Assembly (NCBI RefSeq): GCF_003148665.1
Contig: NZ_QGGQ01000001.1
Span: forward strand, 922,133-986,132
DNA from: Maribacter polysiphoniae
Lineage (GTDB): Bacteria > Bacteroidota > Bacteroidia > Flavobacteriales > Flavobacteriaceae
Reading direction: 5' to 3'
DNA: 64,000 nt
The position numbers and the translations under genes are program-made. Below are positions 17,018 through 26,069 of the stretch, in pieces; positions within the stretch are counted from its first letter, which is position 1, and the number at the start of each line of letters is the position of its first letter. The notes under the pieces were generated by a model. That model saw only the letters and a program-made list of their open reading frames with translations. It made no database searches and had not been told where the DNA came from.

Positions 17018-17638
17018 ATGAAATCAACAATTTTAAAAATTATCATTGTAGATAATGATCAGGAGCTTTATGAAGGATACCGATTCTTCTTTGAAACTTA
17101 TAGGGATTACGGACTTGAAGGACTGTTTCCTTCGATTAAGGAAGCGCTGTTGGACTATGAAAATATAATGCCCGACATCGTGATTTTAGAAACAAATTTA
17201 TGGAAAGAGGATGGGATTGAGTCTATACATAAGTTTCGCAAAAAGGATCCCAATGTAAAAGTCATTATGATTAATGAACGTTCTGATTTTGAGCGTGTAA
17301 AAAAAGCATTTAAGAATGGTGCTAATGGCTATTTGACCAAGCCGTTGACAAAAAATCGATTGCACAATGCCCTGAACTCAATAAAGTATGAAGGGGCTGC
17401 CATGAGTAATGATATCGTGCAAAAGATAATATCGAATTTAAACGGGAAATCATATCAATCCTTCTCCAAAAGGGAGAACCAGATTATTGATTATCTGTGT
17501 AAGGGGGCGACCTATAAGGTCATTGCCGAAAAATTATTCGTGACCACCAGCACCATAAACTTTCACATACAGAACATATATTTAAAACTTAATGTGAATT
17601 CAAAATCAGAAGCCTTGGTTAAACTAAGGCAGTTGTAG
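17018..17638 (+). CDS. LuxR/NarL-type response regulator with an atypical receiver domain
   Basis: The 206-residue protein has an N-terminal receiver domain (about residues 5-125) and a C-terminal LuxR helix-turn-helix (about 145-206: SKRENQIIDYLCKGATYKVI, then TTSTINFHIQNIYLKLNV). In the receiver, the position of the phosphoacceptor Asp in PDIVILE is Glu58. The conserved Thr/Ser that follows the fourth strand appears as Asn in VIMINE. The lysine in YLTKPL is kept. Loss of the phosphorylation site suggests a receiver held in one state or controlled by another signal. No histidine kinase is nearby. Adjacent genes suggest control of the PorP/SprF cluster, but this is only positional. Confidence 0.88.
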   Translation: MKSTILKIIIVDNDQELYEGYRFFFETYRDYGLEGLFPSIKEALLDYENIMPDIVILETNLWKEDGIESIHKFRKKDPNVKVIMINERSDFERVKKAFKNGANGYLTKPLTKNRLHNALNSIKYEGAAMSNDIVQKIISNLNGKSYQSFSKRENQIIDYLCKGATYKVIAEKLFVTTSTINFHIQNIYLKLNVNSKSEALVKLRQL

Positions 17639-17796
17639 TCGTATTGTGCTATTCGGGGTTTTCCCAGTTGTGATTTCCAAATCGTGGTAAATGGCTTGGC
17701 AAGTGTATTTTACGGTTTGGAAGGTTCCGGTATTTCATGATTTATCGAAAATAGGGAAATCCGGCTTCCCCGAATGTGTTATATTTAATGATTGGT

Positions 17797-17814
17797 ACAA
17801 TCAAATCGGATTGT
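17797..17814. promoter_or_regulatory. Inverted repeat upstream of the esterase/GH43 gene
   Basis: ACAATC and GATTGT are exact inverted copies separated by six bases. The repeat lies ten bases after a near -7 element (TATATTTA at 17780-17787), but no -33 element is visible. It does not match the AATCGATT core of the proposed LacI sites, so if real it answers to another regulator. Confidence 0.3.
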
Positions 17815-17897
17815 GGTTTCCCAAGATTCTAGACGCTTTTTAGGGGCGATTTGTGGGTGACCACAGCGTACATTGAATCATTGCAATAACACAAGGA

Positions 17898-19712
17898 ATG
17901 ACAACATATAGGGAATTTGCAATGAAGATGGTTGTATGGTCTTTTATTCTGGCCATACCCTACGTCGTAAGGGCGCAAAATACAGTACTCCAGCTATGGG
18001 GTAAGGGTGTTCCAGGTGCGATAACCAATAAGGCTTATGTCCAAGGCACCCAATGGGATGCATTGGGGAATATTAGGGGTTATAGCAAGGTATCCCAACC
18101 TGATCTTACGTTATTTCTTGCTGACAGTACGATCGGTAATGGTACTTCGGTGGTCATATGTCCGGGAGGCGGGTATTCCCATTTGGCAATCAACAAAGAA
18201 GGTTACAAAGTAGCCAAATGGCTGAATACCTTGGGTATATCGGCCTTTGTCTTAAAATACCGCATGCCCAGTGATAAGATAATGATGGATAAGGCCATTG
18301 GTCCCTTGCAGGATGCACAGGAAGCAATACGTATAGTGCGTAGAAATGCCAAAAAGTGGAAGGTGGATCCGGATAAGATCGGTATTATGGGCTTTTCGGC
18401 AGGAGGCCACTTGGCGGCTACTTTGAGTACACATTATAATTGGCTTACATACCCTCCAATAGACAATGTTAGTGCGAAGCCTGATTTTTCTATTTTGATC
18501 TACCCTGTGGTCTCCATGCAAGACGGGGTAACCCATCAAGGTTCCAAAAAAAACCTATTGGGTAAAAATCCATCCAAGTCCCTAATTGAAGCCTTTTCCA
18601 ATGCGAATCAAGTAGACTCCGATACGCCGCCGGCATTTTTGGTGCATGCTACCGATGACACAGCGGTACCTGTCATGAACAGCCTGGAGTATTATTTAGC
18701 CTTAAAGAAATGGGACGTTCCTGTTGAAATGCATTTATACGAAAGGGGTGGACATGGTTTTGGTCTCGGAATTTCAGGAACCAATGCGAACTGGCCGCAA
18801 GACTTGAAGCAATGGTTTCAGGCGAACAATTATGTGAAAAACGATTCAGTGTACTTGTTCTCCTATTTCAAGGATAATGGGGAAGACGGACTTCATCTAG
18901 CCTATAGTGAGGATGGTTATACCTGGGAGTCGCTAAAGAATGATACTTCATTTTTGACCCCAAGGGTGGGTAAGGATAGTTTAATGAGGGATCCCTGTAT
19001 AATACAGGGGGGTGATGGTTTGTACCATATGGTTTGGACGGTTAGTTGGACGGACAAAGGTATTGGGTATGCATCATCGAAAGATTTGATTCATTGGTCG
19101 GAACAAAGGTATTTGCCGGTAATGGACCATGAAAAGGGAACAAGGAATACCTGGGCCCCGGAAATAACATATGATCGGGTTGCCGAACAATATATGATCT
19201 ATTGGGCAAGTACCATTACGGATAAGTTTCCGGAAACAAGAAGTGTCAAGGAAAATGGGTATAACCATCGAATGTATTATACCCTTACGAAGGACTTTAA
19301 GACTTTTACGGATATGGAATTGTTATTTGATCCAGGATTTAATGTAATCGATGCGACCATTAAAAAAGTGGATGATGGGTACTTGATGTTTTTGAAGGAC
19401 GAAACTGTTGTTCCGGAGCAAAAAAATATCAAAATGGCGTATAGTGAAACCCTCAATGGGCCATATTCCACACTTGGTTTGCCTATCACCGGGGATTATT
19501 GGGCCGAAGGACCCACAAGCCTGAAGGTCGATGGAAAGTGGATCGTGTATTTTGACAAGTACGTGGATAAGGAATATGGGGCAGTCCAATCAACCGATTT
19601 AAAAAAATGGGAAGACATTTCCGGTCAAATCAATTTTCCCAAAGGGGCTAGGCATGGAACTGTTTTTAAAGTGCCAAGGGGCTTATTGTCACAATTGAAG
19701 ACAATAAAGTGA
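17898..19712 (+). CDS. Secreted alpha/beta-hydrolase esterase fused to a GH43-like beta-propeller
   Basis: The 604-residue protein carries two enzyme-like modules. After a signal peptide (ending VVRAQ, about residue 27) residues 50-305 form an acetylxylan-esterase-like alpha/beta hydrolase: oxyanion region CPGGGYSHLA, nucleophile Ser167 in GFSAGG, acid around Asp253 in HATDD and His286 in RGGHGFG. Residues 310-604 resemble a five-bladed GH43/GH32-type propeller, with LMRDPCII, the central NTWAPEI and YWAEGPT in the places of the usual Asp-Asp-Glu residues. It would remove acyl groups and side-chain sugars from pectin or xylan. An ATG at 17922 is an alternative start. It sits 104 bp before kduI. 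Confidence 0.85.
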   Translation: MTTYREFAMKMVVWSFILAIPYVVRAQNTVLQLWGKGVPGAITNKAYVQGTQWDALGNIRGYSKVSQPDLTLFLADSTIGNGTSVVICPGGGYSHLAINKEGYKVAKWLNTLGISAFVLKYRMPSDKIMMDKAIGPLQDAQEAIRIVRRNAKKWKVDPDKIGIMGFSAGGHLAATLSTHYNWLTYPPIDNVSAKPDFSILIYPVVSMQDGVTHQGSKKNLLGKNPSKSLIEAFSNANQVDSDTPPAFLVHATDDTAVPVMNSLEYYLALKKWDVPVEMHLYERGGHGFGLGISGTNANWPQDLKQWFQANNYVKNDSVYLFSYFKDNGEDGLHLAYSEDGYTWESLKNDTSFLTPRVGKDSLMRDPCIIQGGDGLYHMVWTVSWTDKGIGYASSKDLIHWSEQRYLPVMDHEKGTRNTWAPEITYDRVAEQYMIYWASTITDKFPETRSVKENGYNHRMYYTLTKDFKTFTDMELLFDPGFNVIDATIKKVDDGYLMFLKDETVVPEQKNIKMAYSETLNGPYSTLGLPITGDYWAEGPTSLKVDGKWIVYFDKYVDKEYGAVQSTDLKKWEDISGQINFPKGARHGTVFKVPRGLLSQLKTIK

Positions 19713-19758
19713 TATCCTTAAAGAAAACACCCAAAAAAAAGAAATAGCACCATTTTTA

Positions 19759-19803
19759 TTGGCAATTATTAGAAATCCATTATCTTCGCGTAATCGATTA
19801 CGC
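19759..19803 (+). promoter_or_regulatory. Predicted kduI-operon promoter with perfect 16-bp LacI-type operator
   Basis: TTG at 19759-19761 is followed after 19 bp by TATCTTCG at 19781-19788, one mismatch from TAnnTTTG. The perfect palindrome GCGTAATCGATTACGC occupies 19788-19803, beginning on the last base of the -7 element, so a bound repressor would cover the start site. The ATG of kduI is 13 bp further on. The central CG and 16-bp length are typical of LacI-family sites. Confidence 0.75.
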
Positions 19804-19816
19804 AAAAGTTAAAAAG

Positions 19817-20653
19817 ATGACAAAACACGAACTTAGGTATGCGGCTAATCCTGTTGATGCCAGAAAATACGGGACAGAGGAACTACGTAAAGAGTTTTTG
19901 GTCGAAGCGGTGTTTGTCCAGGATGAAATACGGTTGACCTATTCGATGTATGATCGTTATATCATAGGTGGGGTAATGCCGGTCAGTAAAGATTTAACCT
20001 TGGAAACGATACCATATTTGAAATCGGAAAACTTTTTGGATCGACGGGAATTAGGGATTGTGAATGTCGGAGGAAAAGGAAAAGTAACCGTTGATGGCAA
20101 GGAATATGAACTCAACAAAAAGGAAGCGTTGTATGTTGGGCAAGGATCCAAAGAAGTGGTGTTTTCAAATATCGGGGAAGGGCAACCTTTATTCTATATA
20201 AATTCCGCCCCGGCGCACAAAAGTTTTCCTACCAAGAAAGTGGGTGCGGATGAGGCTGAGGTTGTTCAGCTGGGGGATGAAAAATACGCCAATAAGCGAG
20301 TGCTTAACAAGCTGATCGTAAATAGCATAGTCGAGACCTGCCAATTGCAAATGGGCCTAACGGAACTTTTGCAGGGCAATGTATGGAATACCATGCCGGC
20401 ACATACACATAGTAGACGAATGGAGGCCTATTTCTATTTTGATTTGGAAGAGGGGCAGACCATTAGTCACTTTATGGGTGAACCACAACATACCAGACAT
20501 ATTTTTATGGAGAATAACCAAGCGGTCTTATCGCCCGAATGGTCAATCCACTCTGGATCGGGTACCAGTAGCTATTCCTTTATTTGGGGAATGGCCGGCG
20601 AAAACCTTGATTATGGTGATATGGATGTTTGTGCACCGAACGAACTAAGATAA
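19817..20653 (+). CDS. kduI: 5-dehydro-4-deoxy-D-glucuronate isomerase
   Basis: KduI converts 5-keto-4-deoxyuronate (from unsaturated galacturonate) to 2,5-diketo-3-deoxygluconate in the cytoplasm. The 278-residue length matches the family. The opening HELRYAANPVDARKYGTEELRKEFLV is typical, and the metal site is visible as PAHTHSRRMEAYFYF in the C-terminal cupin half, with a second His near QHTRHIF. It is the first gene of a ten-gene operon with gaps of at most 24 bp, and kduD follows after 9 bp. Confidence 0.96.
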   Translation: MTKHELRYAANPVDARKYGTEELRKEFLVEAVFVQDEIRLTYSMYDRYIIGGVMPVSKDLTLETIPYLKSENFLDRRELGIVNVGGKGKVTVDGKEYELNKKEALYVGQGSKEVVFSNIGEGQPLFYINSAPAHKSFPTKKVGADEAEVVQLGDEKYANKRVLNKLIVNSIVETCQLQMGLTELLQGNVWNTMPAHTHSRRMEAYFYFDLEEGQTISHFMGEPQHTRHIFMENNQAVLSPEWSIHSGSGTSSYSFIWGMAGENLDYGDMDVCAPNELR

Positions 20654-20662
20654 ATTAACAAT

Positions 20663-21448
20663 ATGAAAGATTTATTTGATTTAACCGGAAAAAGAGCCTT
20701 GGTCACAGGAGCTGTCCATGGCTTGGGAATGGCTATGGCCAAAGGATTGGGTAAGGCAGGGGCTGAATTGATTGTGAACAATCATACCCCGGAAACGCTT
20801 GAAACTGCGAAGAAGGAATATGAAAAAGAAGGACTTAAGGTCCATACTTATGTGTTTGATGTTACGGATGATAAAGAAGTGGAAAAACATATAGATTTGA
20901 TTGAGAAGGAAGTGGGGCCCATTGATATTTTGATCAATAATGCCGGTATTATAAAGAGGGTTCCCATGCAGGATATGGAAACTAAGGATTTCGAGGCGGT
21001 TATTGATGTGAATTTGGTAGGGCCCTTCATAGTCTCAAAATATGTGGGTAGAAAGATGATCACCCGACGAGCAGGTAAGATCATCAACATCAATTCAATG
21101 ATGAGTGAATTGGGAAGGGACACTGTTTCGGCCTATGCGGCGTCCAAAGGCGGATTGAAAATGTTGACCAAGAATATGGCAACCGAATGGGCCAAATATA
21201 ACATTCAAACCAATGGGATCGGGCCAGGGTATTTTGCTACGGCCCAAACAGCACCTATACGGGTTAATGGACACCCATTTAATGATTTTATCATCAGTAG
21301 AACCCCTGCGGCCCGTTGGGGAGACCCTGAGGATTTGGTGGGTACGGCAGTATTTTTGGCATCAAAGGCGAGTGATTTCGTTAATGGTCAGATTATTTAT
21401 GTGGATGGTGGTATCTTGGCTACCATTGGTAAACCAGCTAACGAATAG
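20663..21448 (+). CDS. kduD: 2-deoxy-D-gluconate 3-dehydrogenase (KduD), SDR family
   Basis: KduD reduces 2,5-diketo-3-deoxygluconate to KDG with NAD(P)H. The 261-residue protein is a classical short-chain dehydrogenase: nucleotide motif TGAVHGLGMAMAKGLG, NNAGI, and the catalytic Ser with YAASK. The C-terminal VNGQIIYVDGGILATIG is characteristic of KduD-like members. Position directly behind kduI supports this over other SDR roles. An alginate-pathway DEH reductase has a similar fold, so it might also accept DEH; this is untested. Confidence 0.94.
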   Translation: MKDLFDLTGKRALVTGAVHGLGMAMAKGLGKAGAELIVNNHTPETLETAKKEYEKEGLKVHTYVFDVTDDKEVEKHIDLIEKEVGPIDILINNAGIIKRVPMQDMETKDFEAVIDVNLVGPFIVSKYVGRKMITRRAGKIININSMMSELGRDTVSAYAASKGGLKMLTKNMATEWAKYNIQTNGIGPGYFATAQTAPIRVNGHPFNDFIISRTPAARWGDPEDLVGTAVFLASKASDFVNGQIIYVDGGILATIGKPANE

Positions 21449-21461
21449 TAAAGAAACATTT

Positions 21462-22868
21462 ATGGCAGCAAGCAACCCTTTTATACATGATGATTTTCTG
21501 TTGGAAAATAAATTCGCAAAGGAATTGTATCATACCTATGCAAAGAATCAGCCCATAATCGATTACCACAATCATTTACCGCCCCAAGAGATAGCCGAGG
21601 ATAAGATCTTCGGGGATATTACAAAGGTGTGGATCAATGGTGACCATTACAAATGGCGGGCCATGCGTACTTTGGGTATCGATGAGAAATTCATTACCGG
21701 TGATGGATCCGATAAGGAGAAGTTTATGCACTGGGCCAAAACAGTACCTTATACCATGCGTAACCCTTTATATCATTGGACGCATTTGGAATTGGCCCGA
21801 TATTTTGATATCTACGACTTGTTAAATGAAAGTTCGGCGGAAAGGATATATTTGGATACTGCCGAAAAATTGAACACACCGGCATATAGTTGCCAGAACT
21901 TGCTTAGAAAGGCGAATGTTGAGGTCGTTTGTACTACGGAAGATCCATTGGATAATTTGGAGCATCACCAGACATTGGCGAAAAGCAATATCGATATTAA
22001 GGTAAGTACGGCCTTTAGGCCGGATAAGGCCATCCTGGTCGATGCGGAAGGTTATAATGACTACGTAGATGCCTTGGCTAAAGTCGCTGATCTGGAGATA
22101 AATACTTTTGGCGATTTATGTGATGCGCTTAAAAGTAGAATAGCCTATTTTGATAAGAATGGATGTAAGCTTTGTGACCATGGTTTGGATCGGATTCATT
22201 TCGAGAACTTTACGGATTCAGAAATAGAAGTTATTTTTAAAAGAAAAAGAAGCGGTGAAGTGATCTCTGATGAAGAAGCCTCAAAGTTTCAAGGAGCAGT
22301 TCTATTGTTCCTCTCAGAGACCTATCATGAATATGGTTGGGTACAACAATTCCATTTAGGGGCTTTAAGGAATAACAATGCCCGTATGCATCAAATTCTT
22401 GGTCCGGATACGGGATGGGATTCAATAGGGGATTATCCCCAGGCCGAAAAACTATCCGCCTTCTTGAATACATTGGATAGTAAGGATAAATTGGTGAAGA
22501 CCATTATTTACAACCTGAATCCAGCCGATAATGAGGTTATGGCCAGTATGATCGGTAATTTTAACGATGGTAGTGTAAAAGGGAAAGTGCAGTTTGGATC
22601 GGGTTGGTGGTTCTTGGATCAAAAAGACGGAATGACCAAGCAGATGAATGCGCTTTCAAATATGGGGCTTATAAGTTGTTTTATCGGAATGTTGACCGAT
22701 TCGAGAAGTTTCCTATCCTTTCCGAGACATGAATACTTTAGGCGTGTACTTTGCAACCTTTTCGGGAGTGAAATACAACGTGGTGAATTGCCAAATGATG
22801 TTGAATGGATTGGGAAACTGGTACAGGATATCTCATATAACAATGCCAAGGAATATTTTAATTTTTAA
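21462..22868 (+). CDS. uxaC: Uronate isomerase
   Basis: UxaC interconverts D-galacturonate and D-tagaturonate (also glucuronate and fructuronate). The frame is open back to 21213, but that would overlap kduD by 236 bp. The ATG at 21462 gives 468 residues, the family length, and begins MAASNPFIHDDFLLENKFAK. The metal-binding DYHNHLPPQEIA, then KWRAMRTLGI and the C-terminal FGSGWWFLDQKDGM with MLTDSRSFLSFPRHEYFRR all fit. It starts 13 bp after kduD. Confidence 0.96.
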   Translation: MAASNPFIHDDFLLENKFAKELYHTYAKNQPIIDYHNHLPPQEIAEDKIFGDITKVWINGDHYKWRAMRTLGIDEKFITGDGSDKEKFMHWAKTVPYTMRNPLYHWTHLELARYFDIYDLLNESSAERIYLDTAEKLNTPAYSCQNLLRKANVEVVCTTEDPLDNLEHHQTLAKSNIDIKVSTAFRPDKAILVDAEGYNDYVDALAKVADLEINTFGDLCDALKSRIAYFDKNGCKLCDHGLDRIHFENFTDSEIEVIFKRKRSGEVISDEEASKFQGAVLLFLSETYHEYGWVQQFHLGALRNNNARMHQILGPDTGWDSIGDYPQAEKLSAFLNTLDSKDKLVKTIIYNLNPADNEVMASMIGNFNDGSVKGKVQFGSGWWFLDQKDGMTKQMNALSNMGLISCFIGMLTDSRSFLSFPRHEYFRRVLCNLFGSEIQRGELPNDVEWIGKLVQDISYNNAKEYFNF

Positions 22869-22892
22869 AGAACAATAAACCAATCAAAAAAA

Positions 22893-23933
22893 ATGAAAAA
22901 AGTAGTTACATTCGGTGAGATCATGCTCAGATTATCCCCTCCTGGATTTTTAAGGTTTTCGCAAGCCAATAGTTTTGATGTTGTATACGGGGGCGGAGAG
23001 TCAAACGTTGCTGTATCCTTGGCGAATTACGGAGTACCGGTCGATTTTGTAACCCGTTTGCCTAAGAATGATATTGGGGAATGTGCCCTTATGGAAATGA
23101 GGAAAAGAGGGGTGAACACCCAGAACATTGTTTTTGGAGGTGACCGTTTAGGGATTTATTTCTTAGAGACCGGTGCGGTGAGTCGTGGCAGTAAGGTGGT
23201 TTATGACCGTGCACATTCGGCCATTTGTGAGATCAAACCAGGAATGATCGATTGGAAAAAAGTATTTGATGGTGCCGGTTGGTTTCATTGGACAGGTATA
23301 ACGCCAGCAATCTCACAAGGTGCGGCCGATGTTTGTCTTGAAGCTGTGAAAGTGGCCAGTGAAATGGGAATCACGATTTCAACCGATTTGAATTATAGGG
23401 CCAAATTATGGAACTATGGAGGCGATAGGGAGGCCATCATGACCGAACTTACTTCTTACTGTGATATTATTTTGGGCAATGAGGAAGATGCCGAAAAGCA
23501 TTTTGGAATTCATCCCGAAGGCTTGGACGTACATAAAGACGGCCATGATGTTAAGGCAGAGGCTTTTCTTTCAGTTTGCGAACAAATGATGAAAAAATTC
23601 CCGAAAGCAAAAAAAGTAATCACTACTTTAAGAGGGTCCATATCGGCATCCCATAATACATGGGCCGGTGTTCTCTATGATGGTAAAAAAATGTATGAGA
23701 CGCGTCAATATCAAATAACCGATATCGTTGACCGTGTTGGTGGTGGCGATTCCTTTATGGGTGGGTTGATTTATGGACTATTGCAGTATCCCGATGATGA
23801 CCAAAATGCATTGGACTTTGCTGTAGCGGCTTCCTGTTTGAAGCATACCATAAAAGGGGATGCGAATTTGGTGACCGTGGATGAAGTGAAAAAATTAATG
23901 GGAGGTGATGCCTCAGGTAGGGTAGCACGTTAA
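22893..23933 (+). CDS. kdgK: 2-keto-3-deoxygluconate kinase, PfkB family
   Basis: This enzyme phosphorylates KDG to KDPG, the point where the galacturonate and unsaturated-uronate branches meet. The 346-residue protein has PfkB motifs: the N-terminal FGEIMLRLSPPGFLRFSQA with GGGESNVAVSLANYG, and the catalytic signature VDRVGGGDSFMGGLIYGLL with the base Asp. The position between uxaC and the KDPG aldolase gene identifies the substrate. It is somewhat long for KdgK, with an extended region before the signature. Confidence 0.93.
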   Translation: MKKVVTFGEIMLRLSPPGFLRFSQANSFDVVYGGGESNVAVSLANYGVPVDFVTRLPKNDIGECALMEMRKRGVNTQNIVFGGDRLGIYFLETGAVSRGSKVVYDRAHSAICEIKPGMIDWKKVFDGAGWFHWTGITPAISQGAADVCLEAVKVASEMGITISTDLNYRAKLWNYGGDREAIMTELTSYCDIILGNEEDAEKHFGIHPEGLDVHKDGHDVKAEAFLSVCEQMMKKFPKAKKVITTLRGSISASHNTWAGVLYDGKKMYETRQYQITDIVDRVGGGDSFMGGLIYGLLQYPDDDQNALDFAVAASCLKHTIKGDANLVTVDEVKKLMGGDASGRVAR

Positions 23934-23950
23934 TAAAGAATATAAACATT

Positions 23951-24622
23951 ATGGCAAAATACTCAAGATTACATGTTGCAAAAGTGATGGAAGAAACAGG
24001 GATGATTCCCTTGTTTTACCATTCCGATATCGAATTGGGAAAAAAAGTACTCAAAGCCTGTTATGACGGGGGAGCCCGTTTAATGGAATTTACCGCAAGG
24101 GGCGATTTCGCTTTTGAGGTGTTTTCAGAATTGAATAAATATGCCCTTAAGGAATTACCAGGAATGATAATGGGGGTTGGTTCCATTACCGATGCTGGTG
24201 CGGCCAGTATGTTTATGCAAATGGGGGCCAATTTTATAGTAACCCCTTCCTTACGGGAAGATATTGCGTTGGTCTGCAATAGGAGAAAAGTACTTTGGTC
24301 TCCGGGCTGTGGATCATTGACTGAGATAAACCGTGCTGAAGAGCTTGGTTGCGAGATCATTAAACTATTTCCAGGTTCAACCTATGGTCCAGGCTTTGTA
24401 AAAGCGATAAAAGGACCACAACCTTGGACAAGTATTATGCCTACAGGAGGTGTGAGTACAGAGGAAAGCAACCTTAAAGGTTGGTTCGGTGCCGGTGTAA
24501 CCTGTGTGGGCATGGGTTCACAATTGATCAGCAAGGAAATTCTTATGAATAAGGATTATGACCTTTTGAAAAAGAAAGTCGGGGAAGCTCTCGAAACGAT
24601 TAAAAAGATCAGAAACAATTAG
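23951..24622 (+). CDS. kdgA: KDPG/KHG aldolase
   Basis: It cleaves KDPG to pyruvate and glyceraldehyde-3-phosphate. The 223-residue TIM barrel shows the catalytic Glu in LMEFTARGDFAF and the Schiff-base lysine in CEIIKLFPGSTYGPGFVKAIKGP, followed by the phosphate-binding PTGGVS. Family members are also called Eda; the name kdgA is used because it follows kdgK. The dctP-like gene starts three bases after its stop codon. Confidence 0.95.
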   Translation: MAKYSRLHVAKVMEETGMIPLFYHSDIELGKKVLKACYDGGARLMEFTARGDFAFEVFSELNKYALKELPGMIMGVGSITDAGAASMFMQMGANFIVTPSLREDIALVCNRRKVLWSPGCGSLTEINRAEELGCEIIKLFPGSTYGPGFVKAIKGPQPWTSIMPTGGVSTEESNLKGWFGAGVTCVGMGSQLISKEILMNKDYDLLKKKVGEALETIKKIRNN

Positions 24623-24625
24623 GAT

Positions 24626-25603
24626 ATGCAAATCTTTAGAAACCTTACCTTTTTATTTATAGTTCTTCTCATCCAAGGATGTGGCTCGGAAAATGCAACA
24701 AAGACTTTGCGATTAGGGCATGGTTTGGATGTTAGCCACTCCGTTCACAAAGCCATGGTGAAAATGGGTGAAGATCTAGCTCAACGTTCCGGCGGTAAAT
24801 TGAAATTGGAGATCTATCCAAGTCAGCAGTTGGGAACAGAGCGTGAATGTTTGGAACTATTACAAATCGGTAGCTTGGACATGACCAAGGTTTCTGTGGG
24901 TGTATTAGAGAATTTCGCCCCTAAAATGAAAGTTTTAGGGTTGCCCTTTTTATTTAGGGACAGGAAACATTCCTTTGATGTCCTGGATGGTCCTATAGGA
25001 CAATCCCTGTTGAACGAAGGTGAGAAATATTGGTTAAAAGGCTTGGGCTATTACGATGCGGGTAGCCGAAGTTTTTATACCATGAACAAACCTATTGAGA
25101 CTCCCGATGATCTTAAAGGGCAAAAAATAAGGGTCATGGAAAGTGTTACGGCAGTGCGTATGGTACAGGAATTGGGAGGTTCACCAACACCCATTTCATG
25201 GGGTGAACTCTACACATCCTTACAACAAGGTGTCGTTGATGGTGCGGAAAACAATCCACCTAGTTTTTATCTTTCGAGGCATTATGAAGTCTGTAAGTAT
25301 TATTCACTTGATGAACACACGGTCTTACCCGATGTATTACTCATGGGTACCTATAGATGGAACAAGCTGTCGAAGCAAGAACAACAATGGCTTACCGAAT
25401 CGGTACAGGAATCGGTCAAATACCAAAGAAAACTTTGGGCAGAGGCTGAAGCTGAGGCCCTAAGGGAAGTTGAGAAAGCAGGGGTTACCATCACACACCC
25501 CGATAAAACACTTTTTGCAGAAAAGGTCTCTAGTATCTATGAAGATTACAAAGATGATAAGGACATCTACCCACTTATCCAGCAAATAAAAGAAACCAAC
25601 TAA
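24626..25603 (+). CDS. TRAP transporter solute-binding lipoprotein (DctP family)
   Basis: This periplasmic receptor delivers a carboxylated sugar to the membrane subunits encoded next. The 325-residue protein has family motifs YPSQQLGTERECLE, IRVMESV (the arginine that grips the substrate carboxylate) and QQGVVDGAENN. Its signal ends in LLIQGC, so it is predicted to be lipidated, whereas classical DctP proteins are soluble. Context makes galacturonate or another uronate the likely substrate. Confidence 0.93.
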   Translation: MQIFRNLTFLFIVLLIQGCGSENATKTLRLGHGLDVSHSVHKAMVKMGEDLAQRSGGKLKLEIYPSQQLGTERECLELLQIGSLDMTKVSVGVLENFAPKMKVLGLPFLFRDRKHSFDVLDGPIGQSLLNEGEKYWLKGLGYYDAGSRSFYTMNKPIETPDDLKGQKIRVMESVTAVRMVQELGGSPTPISWGELYTSLQQGVVDGAENNPPSFYLSRHYEVCKYYSLDEHTVLPDVLLMGTYRWNKLSKQEQQWLTESVQESVKYQRKLWAEAEAEALREVEKAGVTITHPDKTLFAEKVSSIYEDYKDDKDIYPLIQQIKETN

Positions 25604-25604
25604 T

Positions 25605-26069
25605 ATGGCATTACGAAAACAAATTGATAAAATTCTTGGGAAAACCCTAGTGGTCATTATGGCCATTATGGTCATAAATGTACTCTGGCAGGTGTTTACA
25701 AGATATGTCACGGGCAACCCCAGTTCATTTACCGATGAATTGGCCCGATACCTAATGATATGGGTAGGTATTCTGGGAGCGGCTTATGTTGCCGGAAAGA
25801 ATTTGCATGTGGCCATTGACATCCTGCCCTCAAGGGCTACTGCCAAAACACAGAAAAAGTTAAAGGTCATAGTAACCATACTGATAATCCTATTCGTGTT
25901 TTGTGCTTTTATAGTAGGAGGTTCCCGATTGGTTTATATCTCCTATATTTTGGGACAACAGTCCCCAGCACTGCAAATACCTTTGGCGGTAGTGTATGTA
26001 ATTATTCCGATTAGTGGTCTTTTGATCATTTATTACAAAGTCTCGGATCTCTTAAACCTAAGGTCATGA
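25605..26069 (+). CDS. TRAP transporter small membrane subunit (DctQ family)
   Basis: The 154-residue protein has four predicted membrane helices. The DctQ signature NPSSFTDELARYLMIWVGILGAAYV follows the first helix and KNLHVAIDILPS comes after it. It starts one base after the receptor gene ends and overlaps the large permease gene by four bases, so all three subunits should be made together. It would form the small half of the sodium-driven transporter. Confidence 0.94.
   Translation: MALRKQIDKILGKTLVVIMAIMVINVLWQVFTRYVTGNPSSFTDELARYLMIWVGILGAAYVAGKNLHVAIDILPSRATAKTQKKLKVIVTILIILFVFCAFIVGGSRLVYISYILGQQSPALQIPLAVVYVIIPISGLLIIYYKVSDLLNLRS

Noticed and set aside
21213-21461. Upstream extension of the uxaC reading frame
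   Set aside because: It would overlap kduD by 236 bp in another frame and adds sequence unlike any uronate isomerase; the ATG at 21462 gives the normal family length.
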